A stretch of DNA of 64,000 nt from positions 2,322,929 to 2,386,928 of the forward strand of contig CP042469.1 in assembly GCA_015243575.1 (NCBI GenBank), given 5' to 3'. The DNA comes from Clostridiales bacterium. Lineage in GTDB: Bacteria; Bacillota; Clostridia; Peptostreptococcales; Anaerovoracaceae. Below the pieces are notes generated by a model that had not been told where the DNA came from, made no database searches, and worked only from the letters and a program-made list of their open reading frames with translations. Position numbers and translations under genes: made by a program. Numbering within the stretch: position 1 is the stretch's first letter; every line of letters starts with the position of its first letter. Below, in pieces: positions 34,221 to 43,200 of this stretch.

Positions 34221-36746
34221 TTACAGCTCTATCAGGCGCTTTAACACCACTGCCACCTCGGCTCTGGTTGCACCAGCCTGAGGCATCAGTCGGCTTCCGT
34301 CGCCCTTGCCTTGCATGATTCCGGCTTTGCATACCCAGTCAAAACCATCCCGAAGCTCTTGTTTTACCGCATAAGCATCATTGTAGTGATAGACGCCGGG
34401 ATAGGATGCTGTTTTTGTCTCCACCCCTTTATACTTGGCATATCTCCAGAGAATGTCTGCCAGCTGTTCCCTTGTTACAGCTGCAGCCGGAGCAAAATCT
34501 TCCTTCCCGTTATCGGTAATGATTTTATTTTCGAAAGCCCATTCAGCAGCATTTGCATACCAGGGCGCTGTGGTTTGGCCAAGCTGGGATGCGGACTCAG
34601 TATCCGGTTTTGTTGATTCTGTCAAATCCTGCTTTGTATCTGCGGAATCCACTTTTGGAGATCCGGCCATGTTGTAAAGAATCTGCACAAGCATGGACTG
34701 CGTAATGGCTGCATTGGGTTCAAAGGTACCTTCGCCGGTTCCTTTCATCAATCCCTTTTCAGACGCAAACATCACGTAATCAAAATACCAGGAGGATGCC
34801 GGCACATCTGAAAACAGCGAATATGCCTTTGCTGCATCCATGCTCAGAGCTTCTGTGAAGAAACCAGACAGACCCGTTGCAAAGCTGATGGCCCCCGTCT
34901 CTTTATTATAGGTACTGGGAATCTTATGAACCTTGCCGTCTTTGTCCAGATAGTACAGCGTAACGGAATAGGTAAGCTGACCTTCCTGAGGCTGATACGG
35001 GATACTGATCGACATTGGCTTTTGCAGACCGCTTAGGGTTGCATTATTCAATTTGACACCAATATCAAACCTGATTTCAAAGGTACGGAAAAAAGGTGCG
35101 GAGTAATTAGACAGATTGATTGTTCCAATAATGCCGCTTCCGCCTTCCAGACTCTTAAAATAACGACTGCCGTTCATATTGTTGATGATATCCTGTACGG
35201 TGACATTATACTCAGCCGTCTTCAGCAGCTTTTCCAGCTCTAAATTGACCTCTGCCACCTGATCTTCGCTCTGATAAAAATTACTTGCGGACCATCCCTT
35301 TGAAGCCAGATATTTATTGAATATGTCCTTGCCTCCGCCCCTCTGGTAGCTAATGTCCTTAGCATAGGAGAAGGCGAGACCCTTCAGGAATGCAATATCC
35401 GCATTGTCGCTGCTGCCCGCCCGGCTGTGCAGATAAAGGTATCTTGAGATTCCGTTGCCCAGAGCAAGGCCGATAGAATTTCCGACGGTGTTCCAACTGC
35501 TATAGGAAAGGAGCATGCTCATCTCACATTCCCGGATCATACGATATTCCAGATTTCCACCGTAAGCAGAGGGGTTGGAATTGATTACAATTGTTGGAAT
35601 CCCTTTTTCTATATTGCCATTAATATAGTCAATGGTTCGATTCATATATTTTGAACTTAAGGATGCCTGTGCAGGAGCAGTCAATACCACGATTTCGAGA
35701 TCTGAATCCTTCGGCTCTGTAATCCGAACGCCGATGCTTTTCAAATGGTTCTCCAGATTTTCCGCTACAGTTTCCATATCATACGCCGAGCCAGATGAGG
35801 ATTTTTCCGTATCTCCGAAGTATACAGGTGCTGCTTTTACATCATACCCGTAGTAATCGATCATAAGGCTGAGAACCGCCATCATTCCAAGCTCGTCGGT
35901 TCCGGAATAGATCAGCCCACGTTCACCAAGCTTTTTCTTAATATAGCTGATTTCATTGTCCTGTATGGTGCTTTGGGAGTTGGAATCATCGATTCCAATA
36001 AAATATTTCATGTTCCCTGCGCTGTCTTTTGTCAATATGTTGTCGATTAGGTTTAACTTCCTCGCTCTCGTTCTAAGCGCACCGTTTATCAGAGCTCTGT
36101 TCTCCTTTTCAACCGTTATAAAACGCCCGAGGGAATTATAATCATAGTCTGCAATGATATTTGCAACGGTAAGCCTGCCGCCTTTTAATTCTGGCCGCTG
36201 AGTCAGGCTGTACTGGCGCAGAATGTTATAACTAGCCAGATCCTCACCCTGATATCCAACAGTACTGGTTGCAAGCCGCGCAACGGTATCCAGTATATAG
36301 ACCTGGTTGTTTTTGGACAATTCTACGACAGCGTCAATGAGTTTAAATTCTTCCGTATATGTTCGATTGGTCATGGAACGCGAATTTACAAGACCACCCG
36401 AAAGCAGCTGATCCAGAGAGATGACAAAATAGTCGGTCTGCTTGTCCATCTCTGTGATCCATTTCATCAGTTTTTCACGGTCACCGTAAGGCGTTCCGTT
36501 AGAATTCAGCGGCTGACCGTCCAATCTGGTAGCGTAAAGATCCTGATCCGGCATCACAACTTTAAAACCGGCAGATTCCGCCTCATAAATCACGCGGTCC
36601 ACGTTTACAGGGCGGTTGTCCAGCGGAACATAGGCCAAAATCGGTTCTCCCCCGCCCGTTTCTGCCCATGCATTTATGGTAGCGCCGGGCACCGCAGAAA
36701 GTACCAGCAAGGTGCATAGCAGGATGCTCAAAGCTTTTGTTTTCAT
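34221..36746 (-). CDS. Secreted DUF4127 protein with three C-terminal SLH domains
   Basis: The 841-aa product has a signal peptide (about 1-28, ending NAWAE) followed by a DUF4127 domain. The latter starts ILAYVPLDNRPVNVDRV and includes FVISLDQLLSGGLVNSR and IGIDDSNSQSTIQ. Three SLH modules follow at about 635-840 (FSDVPASSWYFDYVMFASEKGLMKG, WYANAAEWAFENKIIT, GFDWVCKAGIMQGKGDGSRLMP). SLH domains attach to pyruvylated wall polymer, so the protein is displayed at the S-layer. The DUF4127 role is not established; acidic and Arg motifs suggest an enzyme acting on carbohydrate. Its 5' side has AAGGAG as SD. Confidence 0.88.
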   Translation of the reverse strand: MKTKALSILLCTLLVLSAVPGATINAWAETGGGEPILAYVPLDNRPVNVDRVIYEAESAGFKVVMPDQDLYATRLDGQPLNSNGTPYGDREKLMKWITEMDKQTDYFVISLDQLLSGGLVNSRSMTNRTYTEEFKLIDAVVELSKNNQVYILDTVARLATSTVGYQGEDLASYNILRQYSLTQRPELKGGRLTVANIIADYDYNSLGRFITVEKENRALINGALRTRARKLNLIDNILTKDSAGNMKYFIGIDDSNSQSTIQDNEISYIKKKLGERGLIYSGTDELGMMAVLSLMIDYYGYDVKAAPVYFGDTEKSSSGSAYDMETVAENLENHLKSIGVRITEPKDSDLEIVVLTAPAQASLSSKYMNRTIDYINGNIEKGIPTIVINSNPSAYGGNLEYRMIRECEMSMLLSYSSWNTVGNSIGLALGNGISRYLYLHSRAGSSDNADIAFLKGLAFSYAKDISYQRGGGKDIFNKYLASKGWSASNFYQSEDQVAEVNLELEKLLKTAEYNVTVQDIINNMNGSRYFKSLEGGSGIIGTINLSNYSAPFFRTFEIRFDIGVKLNNATLSGLQKPMSISIPYQPQEGQLTYSVTLYYLDKDGKVHKIPSTYNKETGAISFATGLSGFFTEALSMDAAKAYSLFSDVPASSWYFDYVMFASEKGLMKGTGEGTFEPNAAITQSMLVQILYNMAGSPKVDSADTKQDLTESTKPDTESASQLGQTTAPWYANAAEWAFENKIITDNGKEDFAPAAAVTREQLADILWRYAKYKGVETKTASYPGVYHYNDAYAVKQELRDGFDWVCKAGIMQGKGDGSRLMPQAGATRAEVAVVLKRLIEL

Positions 36747-36957
36747 TTCTTCTCCTTTTTCCCCTTCTTTTGATTACAGCCTCGACCTCTCTCCACGAAA
36801 ATTACTTCCGTTTCCCTAGGAGGAGTCTGATGCTGCGATAATTGTTCTCAAGAAACGCTGATTGACGCCGTCAGCAAAAAATGCACGGATCAGATATGTA
36901 AACGGATCATTCGCGTTTTCCCTATTAAACTTTACTATATTATGCGCCTAAAATCAA

Positions 36958-36986
36958 TTGAGGATTGGACTAAGCTGTGCTATTAT
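36958..36986 (+). promoter_or_regulatory. Promoter of the diguanylate cyclase gene
   Basis: A -35 TTGAGG (36958-36963) and a -10 TATTAT (36981-36986) are spaced by 17 bp. The leader to the ATG at 37018 is only about 25 nt, leaving no room for a riboswitch. Confidence 0.65.
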
Positions 36987-37017
36987 GAGTTTATTGGGAT
37001 AATTTGGAGTAATAACT

Positions 37018-38568
37018 ATGCTTCTTGAAATCATTAGTGTATATTTAATTATTAGTATCATTGCAACAACCTTTTTTTCCGCCTTCATTCAATCCCGCGG
37101 CAAAGGCGATTACGTAAAGGTTCTTTTTCTTTTGAGTATCGCAATCGATCTATACCTTTTTGGTTACCTCCAGGAGCTCTCTTCTATAACGATGGAGAAA
37201 AAGCTCTTTTGGAATACCTTTCAGTATTTCGGAATTCCATTTGTCTCTGCCTTGTGGCTGACTGCATGTCTGATGTATACCGATCATCTTAAACCTTATC
37301 TTAAAACGAAACTCCTGTTCATTTATTCCGTACCTCTGCTCACCTTCGTGCTGCGCTTTACAAATGAACTGCATCATCTTTATTTTAAGACCTTCAGTCT
37401 GCAAGGAATGAATGGATACCCCATTCTTGTAAAGACCGGCGGGGTTGGCTTTGAGATACAGGGAATTCACTCCGGCGTGATGGTTCTTGCCACATTGATC
37501 CTTTATTCCGCAACCTTTGTAAAAAAACGGGATCTGAGTGGAGAAAAGATCCTCTATATGATTGGGGCCTCTCTGTTAGCCTGCCTTGGTCTTGTGCTTA
37601 CGGACGGCCTAGGCATTGATTACATGGCGCTTTTTCTCCCTGCTACAATCATATTTGTTCTGATGGCAATCTTCAGAAATGATTTTCTGGAAATCAAGAT
37701 GCTGGCAAGAGAATTGGTTTTCGAAAACAGCAAGGAGGGAATTATCCTTCTGAATCATGAGCTGAGAATTCTTGATTTTAATGAAACTGCAAAATCCATT
37801 TTAAAAGATCAAAAGTTCATACTGGACAAGCAGCCTCTCGATGCGGTGATTGAGAGCGCCCATCCTTTGAATGTGCTTTTGAAATCATCTGTTCCTTCCG
37901 TTTGGATGGCCGAAACACCAAAGGGAACCCTCTATTATGAAATTACAACCACGAACCTCTTTCGAAGAAACGGTATTATCACAGGCAAAATCAAGACATT
38001 TCGTGACATTACGGAAATGCAGCTCCATACAAATTATCTGAAGATGCAAGCTTCCTTTGATGAGCTTAGTGGTTTAATGAACCGAAGAGCCTTTACAAAT
38101 TCTTGTCAGACTAGCCTAAATGCAGGGATACTATCCCATAACCGTTATTTTCTCTATATGATGGATCTGGATTTTTTTAAAAACATCAATGATACTTACG
38201 GTCATATTGGAGGCGACTGCATCATTGAAGGCTTTGGTGATTTACTAAAGCAAAATTTTCAAGGCAATGATTTATCCGGCAGGCTTGGAGGAGAAGAATT
38301 CGCAGTCTTTCTAAAAGCTGCAGATCAGTCTGCCGCTTATGACAGAGCAGAGCAGTTTCGAAAGTCTGTAGAGTCCTGGCGCGTGATGTTTCAGCATCAT
38401 TCTCTTAATATAACTGTTAGCATTGGCATCGCTGAGGCATGCCAACAGGATAATATTCATGACCTGCTTAATAAAGCGGACAAGGCTCTTTATCAATCGA
38501 AGGAAACCGGCAGAAACAGATCCAGCATATATGACAAGGAGTCTTCCTTTACAGCGGACGAAGCTTGA
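37018..38568 (+). CDS. Membrane diguanylate cyclase (7TM sensor, PAS-like, GGDEF)
   Basis: The 516-aa product has seven N-terminal membrane segments of the histidine-kinase-type 7TM sensor (about 1-225), a PAS-like domain (about 235-335) and a GGDEF domain (about 345-505). The active site is GGEEF at 424-428, with substrate-binding FKNINDTYGHIGGD. It should make cyclic di-GMP from two GTP. The inhibitory I-site position reads Q415xxD418 in place of RxxD, so product inhibition may be lost. It overlaps the convergent REC-like gene by 76 bp at its 3' end. Confidence 0.92.
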   Translation: MLLEIISVYLIISIIATTFFSAFIQSRGKGDYVKVLFLLSIAIDLYLFGYLQELSSITMEKKLFWNTFQYFGIPFVSALWLTACLMYTDHLKPYLKTKLLFIYSVPLLTFVLRFTNELHHLYFKTFSLQGMNGYPILVKTGGVGFEIQGIHSGVMVLATLILYSATFVKKRDLSGEKILYMIGASLLACLGLVLTDGLGIDYMALFLPATIIFVLMAIFRNDFLEIKMLARELVFENSKEGIILLNHELRILDFNETAKSILKDQKFILDKQPLDAVIESAHPLNVLLKSSVPSVWMAETPKGTLYYEITTTNLFRRNGIITGKIKTFRDITEMQLHTNYLKMQASFDELSGLMNRRAFTNSCQTSLNAGILSHNRYFLYMMDLDFFKNINDTYGHIGGDCIIEGFGDLLKQNFQGNDLSGRLGGEEFAVFLKAADQSAAYDRAEQFRKSVESWRVMFQHHSLNITVSIGIAEACQQDNIHDLLNKADKALYQSKETGRNRSSIYDKESSFTADEA

Positions 38569-39062
38569 TATTTCGCACCCTTATTGCATTTGAATACCTG
38601 TTCCTCCACATCCATTTTCTTCTTGCCGCTCCTTCTCTCCCAAAGAAAGTCTGCAAAAGCTTCCATGGGCAGAGTTCTTTCAAAAGTAAGCGGGATTTTA
38701 TATCTTTTGCAAAGCTCTAAAATCAGGGAGTCCAAAATTGCCCACTGCACCGTTTGAAATTCCTTTTTTTGCTTCTGCAGCTCCTCAATCACTTCATAGG
38801 TAGGGAACGTTTTAAGATATCCCACTATGATAAGAAAGTCGAACTCTGCTTCCCCAGCCAGTTCCAATATCTGATCCTTCTCTAACGCAATTCCCACTAC
38901 TTCAAATCCATCCAGATTGATCAGGTATTCTGCCAGATGCTGCGCTTGTTTTAGCAGCCGGTCTGACAGAATCAAAACGCGGATTGGTTCTTCTTTGCAT
39001 CCCTTTGCATTTATTTCTGAAGCTGCAGCAATTCCCTTCGTATTCCTTATCGATATTCCCAT
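38493..39062 (-). CDS. Receiver-domain-like protein of unknown function
   Basis: The 189-aa product has an alternating beta-alpha pattern (IRVLILSDRLLKQAQHLAEYL ... FEVVGIALEKDQILELAGEAEFDFLIIVGYLKTFPTYEVIEELQ) like a CheY receiver. The phospho-acceptor region reads FDFLIIVG, and the usual acidic triad and Lys are not clear. A Lys/Glu-rich linker and hydrophobic C-terminus follow. The ATG at 39062 has GAGGAAGGGA upstream. The last 76 bp overlap the convergent diguanylate cyclase gene, so the two transcripts can pair. Function unknown. Confidence 0.7.
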   Translation of the reverse strand: MGISIRNTKGIAAASEINAKGCKEEPIRVLILSDRLLKQAQHLAEYLINLDGFEVVGIALEKDQILELAGEAEFDFLIIVGYLKTFPTYEVIEELQKQKKEFQTVQWAILDSLILELCKRYKIPLTFERTLPMEAFADFLWERRSGKKKMDVEEQVFKCNKGAKYQASSAVKEDSLSYMLDLFLPVSFD

Positions 39063-39194
39063 ACTTCCCTTCCTCTCTATCATACGCTGGATAATTTTAC
39101 TGATATACTTTCAGTATCTATTATAGTACTCTTTTAGTTAGTTTTCAAGACCGATCGTAATCTGTAAGATTACTATAAAGGAGACTGAAAGAAT

Positions 39195-39521
39195 ATGGCA
39201 ATGGATAGAAAAGCACTTGGAAGGGCGATTAAAGCGTCACGAACAGAAAACAAAATCACGCAGGAGCAGCTGGCAGAAATCATTGGCGTGGCTCCTTCCC
39301 ATATCAAACAGCTGGAGGCAGGGAATAGAAGTCCTTCCATCGAAGTCCTATATCAATTGGCCCATGTTTTGAATCTTTCAATTGATCAGATCTTTTTCCC
39401 TGAGCGAAAGGATGACAAGGAATTGGTTTATAAGATCGAAAGAAGCCTGCAGGACTGCAGCGTTCACGAGCTAAAGGTCATCTACTCCACAATTTCAGCA
39501 ATGAAAGACAAACCCGAATAA
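39195..39521 (+). CDS. Small XRE-family regulator
   Basis: The 108-aa product is a Cro/CI HTH (KITQEQLAEIIGVAPSHIKQLEAGNRSPSIEVLYQLA, about 20-56) followed by a short helical tail (about 75-105) probably for dimerisation. Family proteins of this size occur as stand-alone repressors in clostridia. AAGGAGACTG precedes the ATG. It is divergent from the REC-like gene by 132 bp; targets unknown. Confidence 0.88.
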   Translation: MAMDRKALGRAIKASRTENKITQEQLAEIIGVAPSHIKQLEAGNRSPSIEVLYQLAHVLNLSIDQIFFPERKDDKELVYKIERSLQDCSVHELKVIYSTISAMKDKPE

Positions 39522-39563
39522 AGCTGCCTCGGACCTTACGGTCTTGAGGCAGCTTTATTATTT
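39520..39563 (+). terminator. Terminator of the small XRE gene
   Basis: The stem AAAGCTGCCTC/GAGGCAGCTTT (39520-39530 and 39546-39556) overlaps the stop codon and is followed by ATTATTTTTA. Confidence 0.88.
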
Positions 39564-39655
39564 TTACGGATTCCTTCCGTTGAATTTAAATCAGGCTAAC
39601 TTTCATACCAAAGGAAAACCTTCATCAAATAAATTCTGCTTGTGTCTGTTTTAGA

Positions 39656-42600
39656 TCAATACTTGTCCTGCTCATCCTCGTTCAGTAAAATTCTCGGCCC
39701 TTTTGACTCTGCAAATCGATCCTGCTTTTGCTTGAACCGATCCTGTTTTGCAGCAAACACTTCATCTTCAAAGAGTCCTGCCGGAAGCGCTTTCACCCCT
39801 GTATTTACTTTGAATCTTCCAACCATTTCTTTCAGTATTTCTGACTGGCTGGAAAGCTGCTCACTGGCGGCGGCACTTTCCTCCGCAGTTGCAGAGTTGT
39901 TTTGTGCCACCTGAGCAACCTGTTCGATTCCCTTGTTGACCATATCAATACCTGTCGCCTGCTCCTTGGAAGCATCTGCAATGCTGCCTACAAGATCCGC
40001 TGCGGTTTCGATCCTCCCAACGGTTTCCTTCAGCGAGGAAGCAGTTTCATTTGCGATTTTCATACCATGCTGAACCTTTGTAATGGAGCCTTCAATCAGT
40101 TCTGTGGTTTCTCTTGCCGCAGCTGCGCTCCTTGCAGCCAGATTCCTGACTTCTTCTGCCACCACTGCAAAGCCCTTGCCGTGCTGACCTGCTCTTGCCG
40201 CTTCCACCGCTGCATTGAGAGCTAGAATATTGGTCTGGAACGCAATATCGTCAATCACCTTTATAATCTTCGAAATATTGGCTGAGGAATCGTTGATTTC
40301 CTCCATAGACCCCAGCATTCCCTGCATCTGGCCATTTCCTCTTACGACATCATTCCTTGCTTCAGCAGCCAGTTCGCTGGCTCTTCCCGCATTGGCAGCA
40401 TTCCGTTTGGTCTGAGATGCAATCTCTGAGATTGAGGCTGTAAGTTCCTCTATGGCACTGGTCTGCTGGATAGATCCCTGTGACAAGGACTGACTTCCCG
40501 TAGAAACCTGTCTGGATCCGGTATTGACCTGATCTGCAGCATTTCTGATATCTCCCATAACCTCACTTAAGGATGCGATGATATTATTGAGTGAATTTTT
40601 GATCTCTACAAAATCACCCATGTAGTCAGCGGTGATTGCCAATTCCAAATTGCCTCCGGCCATCTGAGCAAGAACGGCTGAAATATCGCCTATGTAAGTT
40701 TGCAAATTGGAAATGGTGCTGTTAAGCGCATGCTTAATCTCTGCATGATCCCCTCTGTAGCTTCCATTCATGGAAACCTGAAGATTGCCCTTAGCCAGCT
40801 CTTTCAGCACAGCCGCTGCTTCTTCAATAGGTGAGATCACTGCATCCAGCGTCGCATTCACCCCATCGATGACGTTGCTGAACTGCCCCTTGAACTTTGA
40901 GGAGTTCCCTCTGATTTGCAGATTCCCCTCTACTGCTGCTCCCGACAGTTTGCTGGTTTCATCCACCAGGTTTTGAATGTTTTCTATCATTGCAATCAAT
41001 GCCGGAACCAAAGTGTCATCCTTGCTACGCTTCCCTCCATCGATGATATTCTGAAGATCAGAAAGATCTCCCGCAGCGACATGGGTGAGAATTTCAACAA
41101 CCCGATTCATTCTGTAGTTGATCAGGTTAACCGATTCTGCGATATTCTGATAGATGCCGAGATAACTCCCTTCCACCTTTACAGAATAGTCGTTAAGGCT
41201 CATTCTGTACATAACGTCATTTCCTTCGATCAAACCGCCCAGACCGTCGATACAAGAGTTGATGTCGTCTTTAATCCGTTCGAAGTCACCGCTGTAGCTT
41301 GCAGTAAGCTTTTCCGGAATCTCACCCCTTCCAATCTCCTGCAGATACTCTGCCGCCACTTTAAGTGGTCCGATCACTGCATCCAGAGTAGCGTTTACCC
41401 CTTCAATTACTCTGCCAAAATCACCGCTGTGCCGGTCTTGATCCACCCTGGTATCCAGCTGCCCTTCAATCGCAGCCATGGAAAGAGTGTTCATGTCTTC
41501 TACCAGAAGGTTAATGGCTCTAATGCAGGTATTGATATTATTCTTGATTCCGTCAAAGTCTCCTTTGTATTCCTCGACAATTACAGGCGGAATTTCTCCT
41601 CTGCTGATCTGACCCATATATTCTGCCGCAATCCTCAGTGGGCGAATCAAAGCATCAAGGGTTGAATTGATTCCAGTTACGATTTCTCGATAACCTCCAC
41701 AGAAAGACTCTTCGCTGCCTCTTTGATCAAGATTGCCGTCGATGGCAGCTCCCGTGAGCAGAGTGGTTTCTGCGGTCAGCTTATTTAATTCGCGAATCAC
41801 ATTATTTAAGCTGATGGAAAGGATGTCCTGATCCGATTTCGGTTCTACTTCAGCCGAAAGGTCTCCTGCTGCGATTCTCTGTGCTGAGTTGGCCTGCTCT
41901 CGGATATTTTCAATCATCTTGCGGAAGCTCCCCGCCAGCCTTCCGATTTCATCATCAGAATGAACGGTGAGCTCTACATTTACATTGCCAGCGGCCAAAG
42001 AATCCGAAGCCAGAACGATCTGCTCCAGCGGCTTTGTTATATTCTTTCTTATAAGTATTCTGGCACCAATCACAACTCCCAAAATACCGATTAAAGCAGT
42101 TGCCGCCAGCAGTACAACTAGCCGATAAACCTCCGCCAGAATATCATCAGCATCAAGATCCACACCTACCATTCCGACGGTTTGTCCTTTGGAATCCAAC
42201 ACCGGTGTAAATACCGTCAGCATATATCCGAAATTCGGATCCTGATACAGCCCATTGTTAAAAACCTCACCATTCTCAACCGCCGCTTCAAATGCCAGCC
42301 CTTCTTCGTCGGTATCAAAGAAGTCTGCATAATCAACAATGGTATCGTATTCAAAAATATCCTCCGGGTTATCTCCCGAAGCCTGTCCTTCCACGATGTA
42401 GCGAATCTGCTGATCCCCTATGGGAACCACAACATACAGATACTTAACACCAGAAACCTCTTTCGCTTCAGAGATCACTGCCTTTGCCTCAGAGTAATAG
42501 GCTGTTTCTGAGTCGGACTTTGCCAATATTCTGAAGGCTTCGCTGTCAATCTGAGAGGCAGTCAGTCTTCCGATGCTTTCGGCCTGGTGGGCCTTCAGCA

Positions 42601-42736
42601 GGAGTACTTCACTCCGATATTGATGGATACTGAAGGAAGCAATCAGAACAGTGATAAGAAAGACCATTGCAATAAAGATCCACAATATTTTCCTGCTGAT
42701 GGAACGGCCACGAATTTTTGTGTCAGTAACTTTCAT
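39656..42736 (-). CDS. Large methyl-accepting chemotaxis protein with repeated HAMP-like modules
   Basis: The 1026-aa product has membrane segments at about 15-35 and 205-230 flanking an extracytoplasmic sensor (Cache-like, with YLYVVVPIGDQQIRYIVEG). A HAMP domain follows, then several further HAMP-like or linker units built on a repeated GxYxGDFxxIKxxINxxI motif. The signalling domain near the C-terminus has the conserved hairpin DDIAFQTNILALNAAVEAARAG. This is about twice the usual MCP length because of the inserted units. The C-terminal tail KQDRFKQKQDRF is repetitive and there is no receptor-tethering pentapeptide. It senses an unknown ligand and signals to CheA. Confidence 0.93.
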   Translation of the reverse strand: MKVTDTKIRGRSISRKILWIFIAMVFLITVLIASFSIHQYRSEVLLLKAHQAESIGRLTASQIDSEAFRILAKSDSETAYYSEAKAVISEAKEVSGVKYLYVVVPIGDQQIRYIVEGQASGDNPEDIFEYDTIVDYADFFDTDEEGLAFEAAVENGEVFNNGLYQDPNFGYMLTVFTPVLDSKGQTVGMVGVDLDADDILAEVYRLVVLLAATALIGILGVVIGARILIRKNITKPLEQIVLASDSLAAGNVNVELTVHSDDEIGRLAGSFRKMIENIREQANSAQRIAAGDLSAEVEPKSDQDILSISLNNVIRELNKLTAETTLLTGAAIDGNLDQRGSEESFCGGYREIVTGINSTLDALIRPLRIAAEYMGQISRGEIPPVIVEEYKGDFDGIKNNINTCIRAINLLVEDMNTLSMAAIEGQLDTRVDQDRHSGDFGRVIEGVNATLDAVIGPLKVAAEYLQEIGRGEIPEKLTASYSGDFERIKDDINSCIDGLGGLIEGNDVMYRMSLNDYSVKVEGSYLGIYQNIAESVNLINYRMNRVVEILTHVAAGDLSDLQNIIDGGKRSKDDTLVPALIAMIENIQNLVDETSKLSGAAVEGNLQIRGNSSKFKGQFSNVIDGVNATLDAVISPIEEAAAVLKELAKGNLQVSMNGSYRGDHAEIKHALNSTISNLQTYIGDISAVLAQMAGGNLELAITADYMGDFVEIKNSLNNIIASLSEVMGDIRNAADQVNTGSRQVSTGSQSLSQGSIQQTSAIEELTASISEIASQTKRNAANAGRASELAAEARNDVVRGNGQMQGMLGSMEEINDSSANISKIIKVIDDIAFQTNILALNAAVEAARAGQHGKGFAVVAEEVRNLAARSAAAARETTELIEGSITKVQHGMKIANETASSLKETVGRIETAADLVGSIADASKEQATGIDMVNKGIEQVAQVAQNNSATAEESAAASEQLSSQSEILKEMVGRFKVNTGVKALPAGLFEDEVFAAKQDRFKQKQDRFAESKGPRILLNEDEQDKY

Positions 42737-42885
42737 AACTTGTCCTCCGTTTCAAGTAAATTGCCTATACTCCATTCTCTTATTTTCATACAAGTTTCGC
42801 CCTCCAGCAAAAAGCTTGGAAAGACACAGTCTTGCCCCAGATTTTTCTGATTCAAGGAGACTTTTTACAGGTTGACGCTATTTTT

Positions 42886-42915
42886 ATTATATTATTTTAT
42901 CGGCGCTACGGTCAA
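42886..42915 (-). promoter_or_regulatory. Promoter of the chemotaxis receptor gene
   Basis: A -35 TTGACC (42910-42915) and a -10 TATAAT (42886-42891) are spaced by 18 bp. The leader to the ATG is about 140 nt. I compared it by eye with cyclic di-GMP riboswitch patterns and saw no match. Confidence 0.65.
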
Positions 42916-42961
42916 GAAGCTTACCCCCATGTCAAAATCGACTTGCTCATGAATTGCGAAT

Positions 42962-43008
42962 AAACAAAGCCTAAAAATTCAATTTTCTTGAAATTTTAGG
43001 CTTTGTTT
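42962..43008 (-). terminator. Terminator of the NCS2 permease gene
   Basis: A perfect 15-bp inverted repeat AAACAAAGCCTAAAA/TTTTAGGCTTTGTTT has T-rich ends on both strands. It sits 193 bp past the permease stop. Confidence 0.75.
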
Positions 43009-43200
43009 TGTCATATTAACTTAGAAAATTCTGTCATACCAATATAAATAAATGATGAAAATTCGTTAGAATACGCCGGATCATGCAGACTGCCCTGTTT
43101 CAACCGCCAATCCCTTACGAAAAATCGCAACGTAATTATAAAACCAGCGTAAAGAAAGCAATTTTTTTCGTTCAGGAGCACCAACACTCTTCTGGATTCG

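Larger units (their letters stand above)
42737..43200. other. Intergenic region between chemotaxis receptor and NCS2 permease
   Basis: This 464-bp region contains the receptor's promoter and about 140-nt leader, the permease terminator at 42962-43010, and about 190 bp after the permease stop in which I see no gene. A 74-codon frame at 43011-43235 overlaps the permease and lacks an SD. Confidence 0.6.

Noticed and set aside
42737-42880. Receptor leader considered as a cyclic di-GMP riboswitch
   Set aside because: The conserved GEMM features could not be matched by eye. A covariance-model search would settle it.
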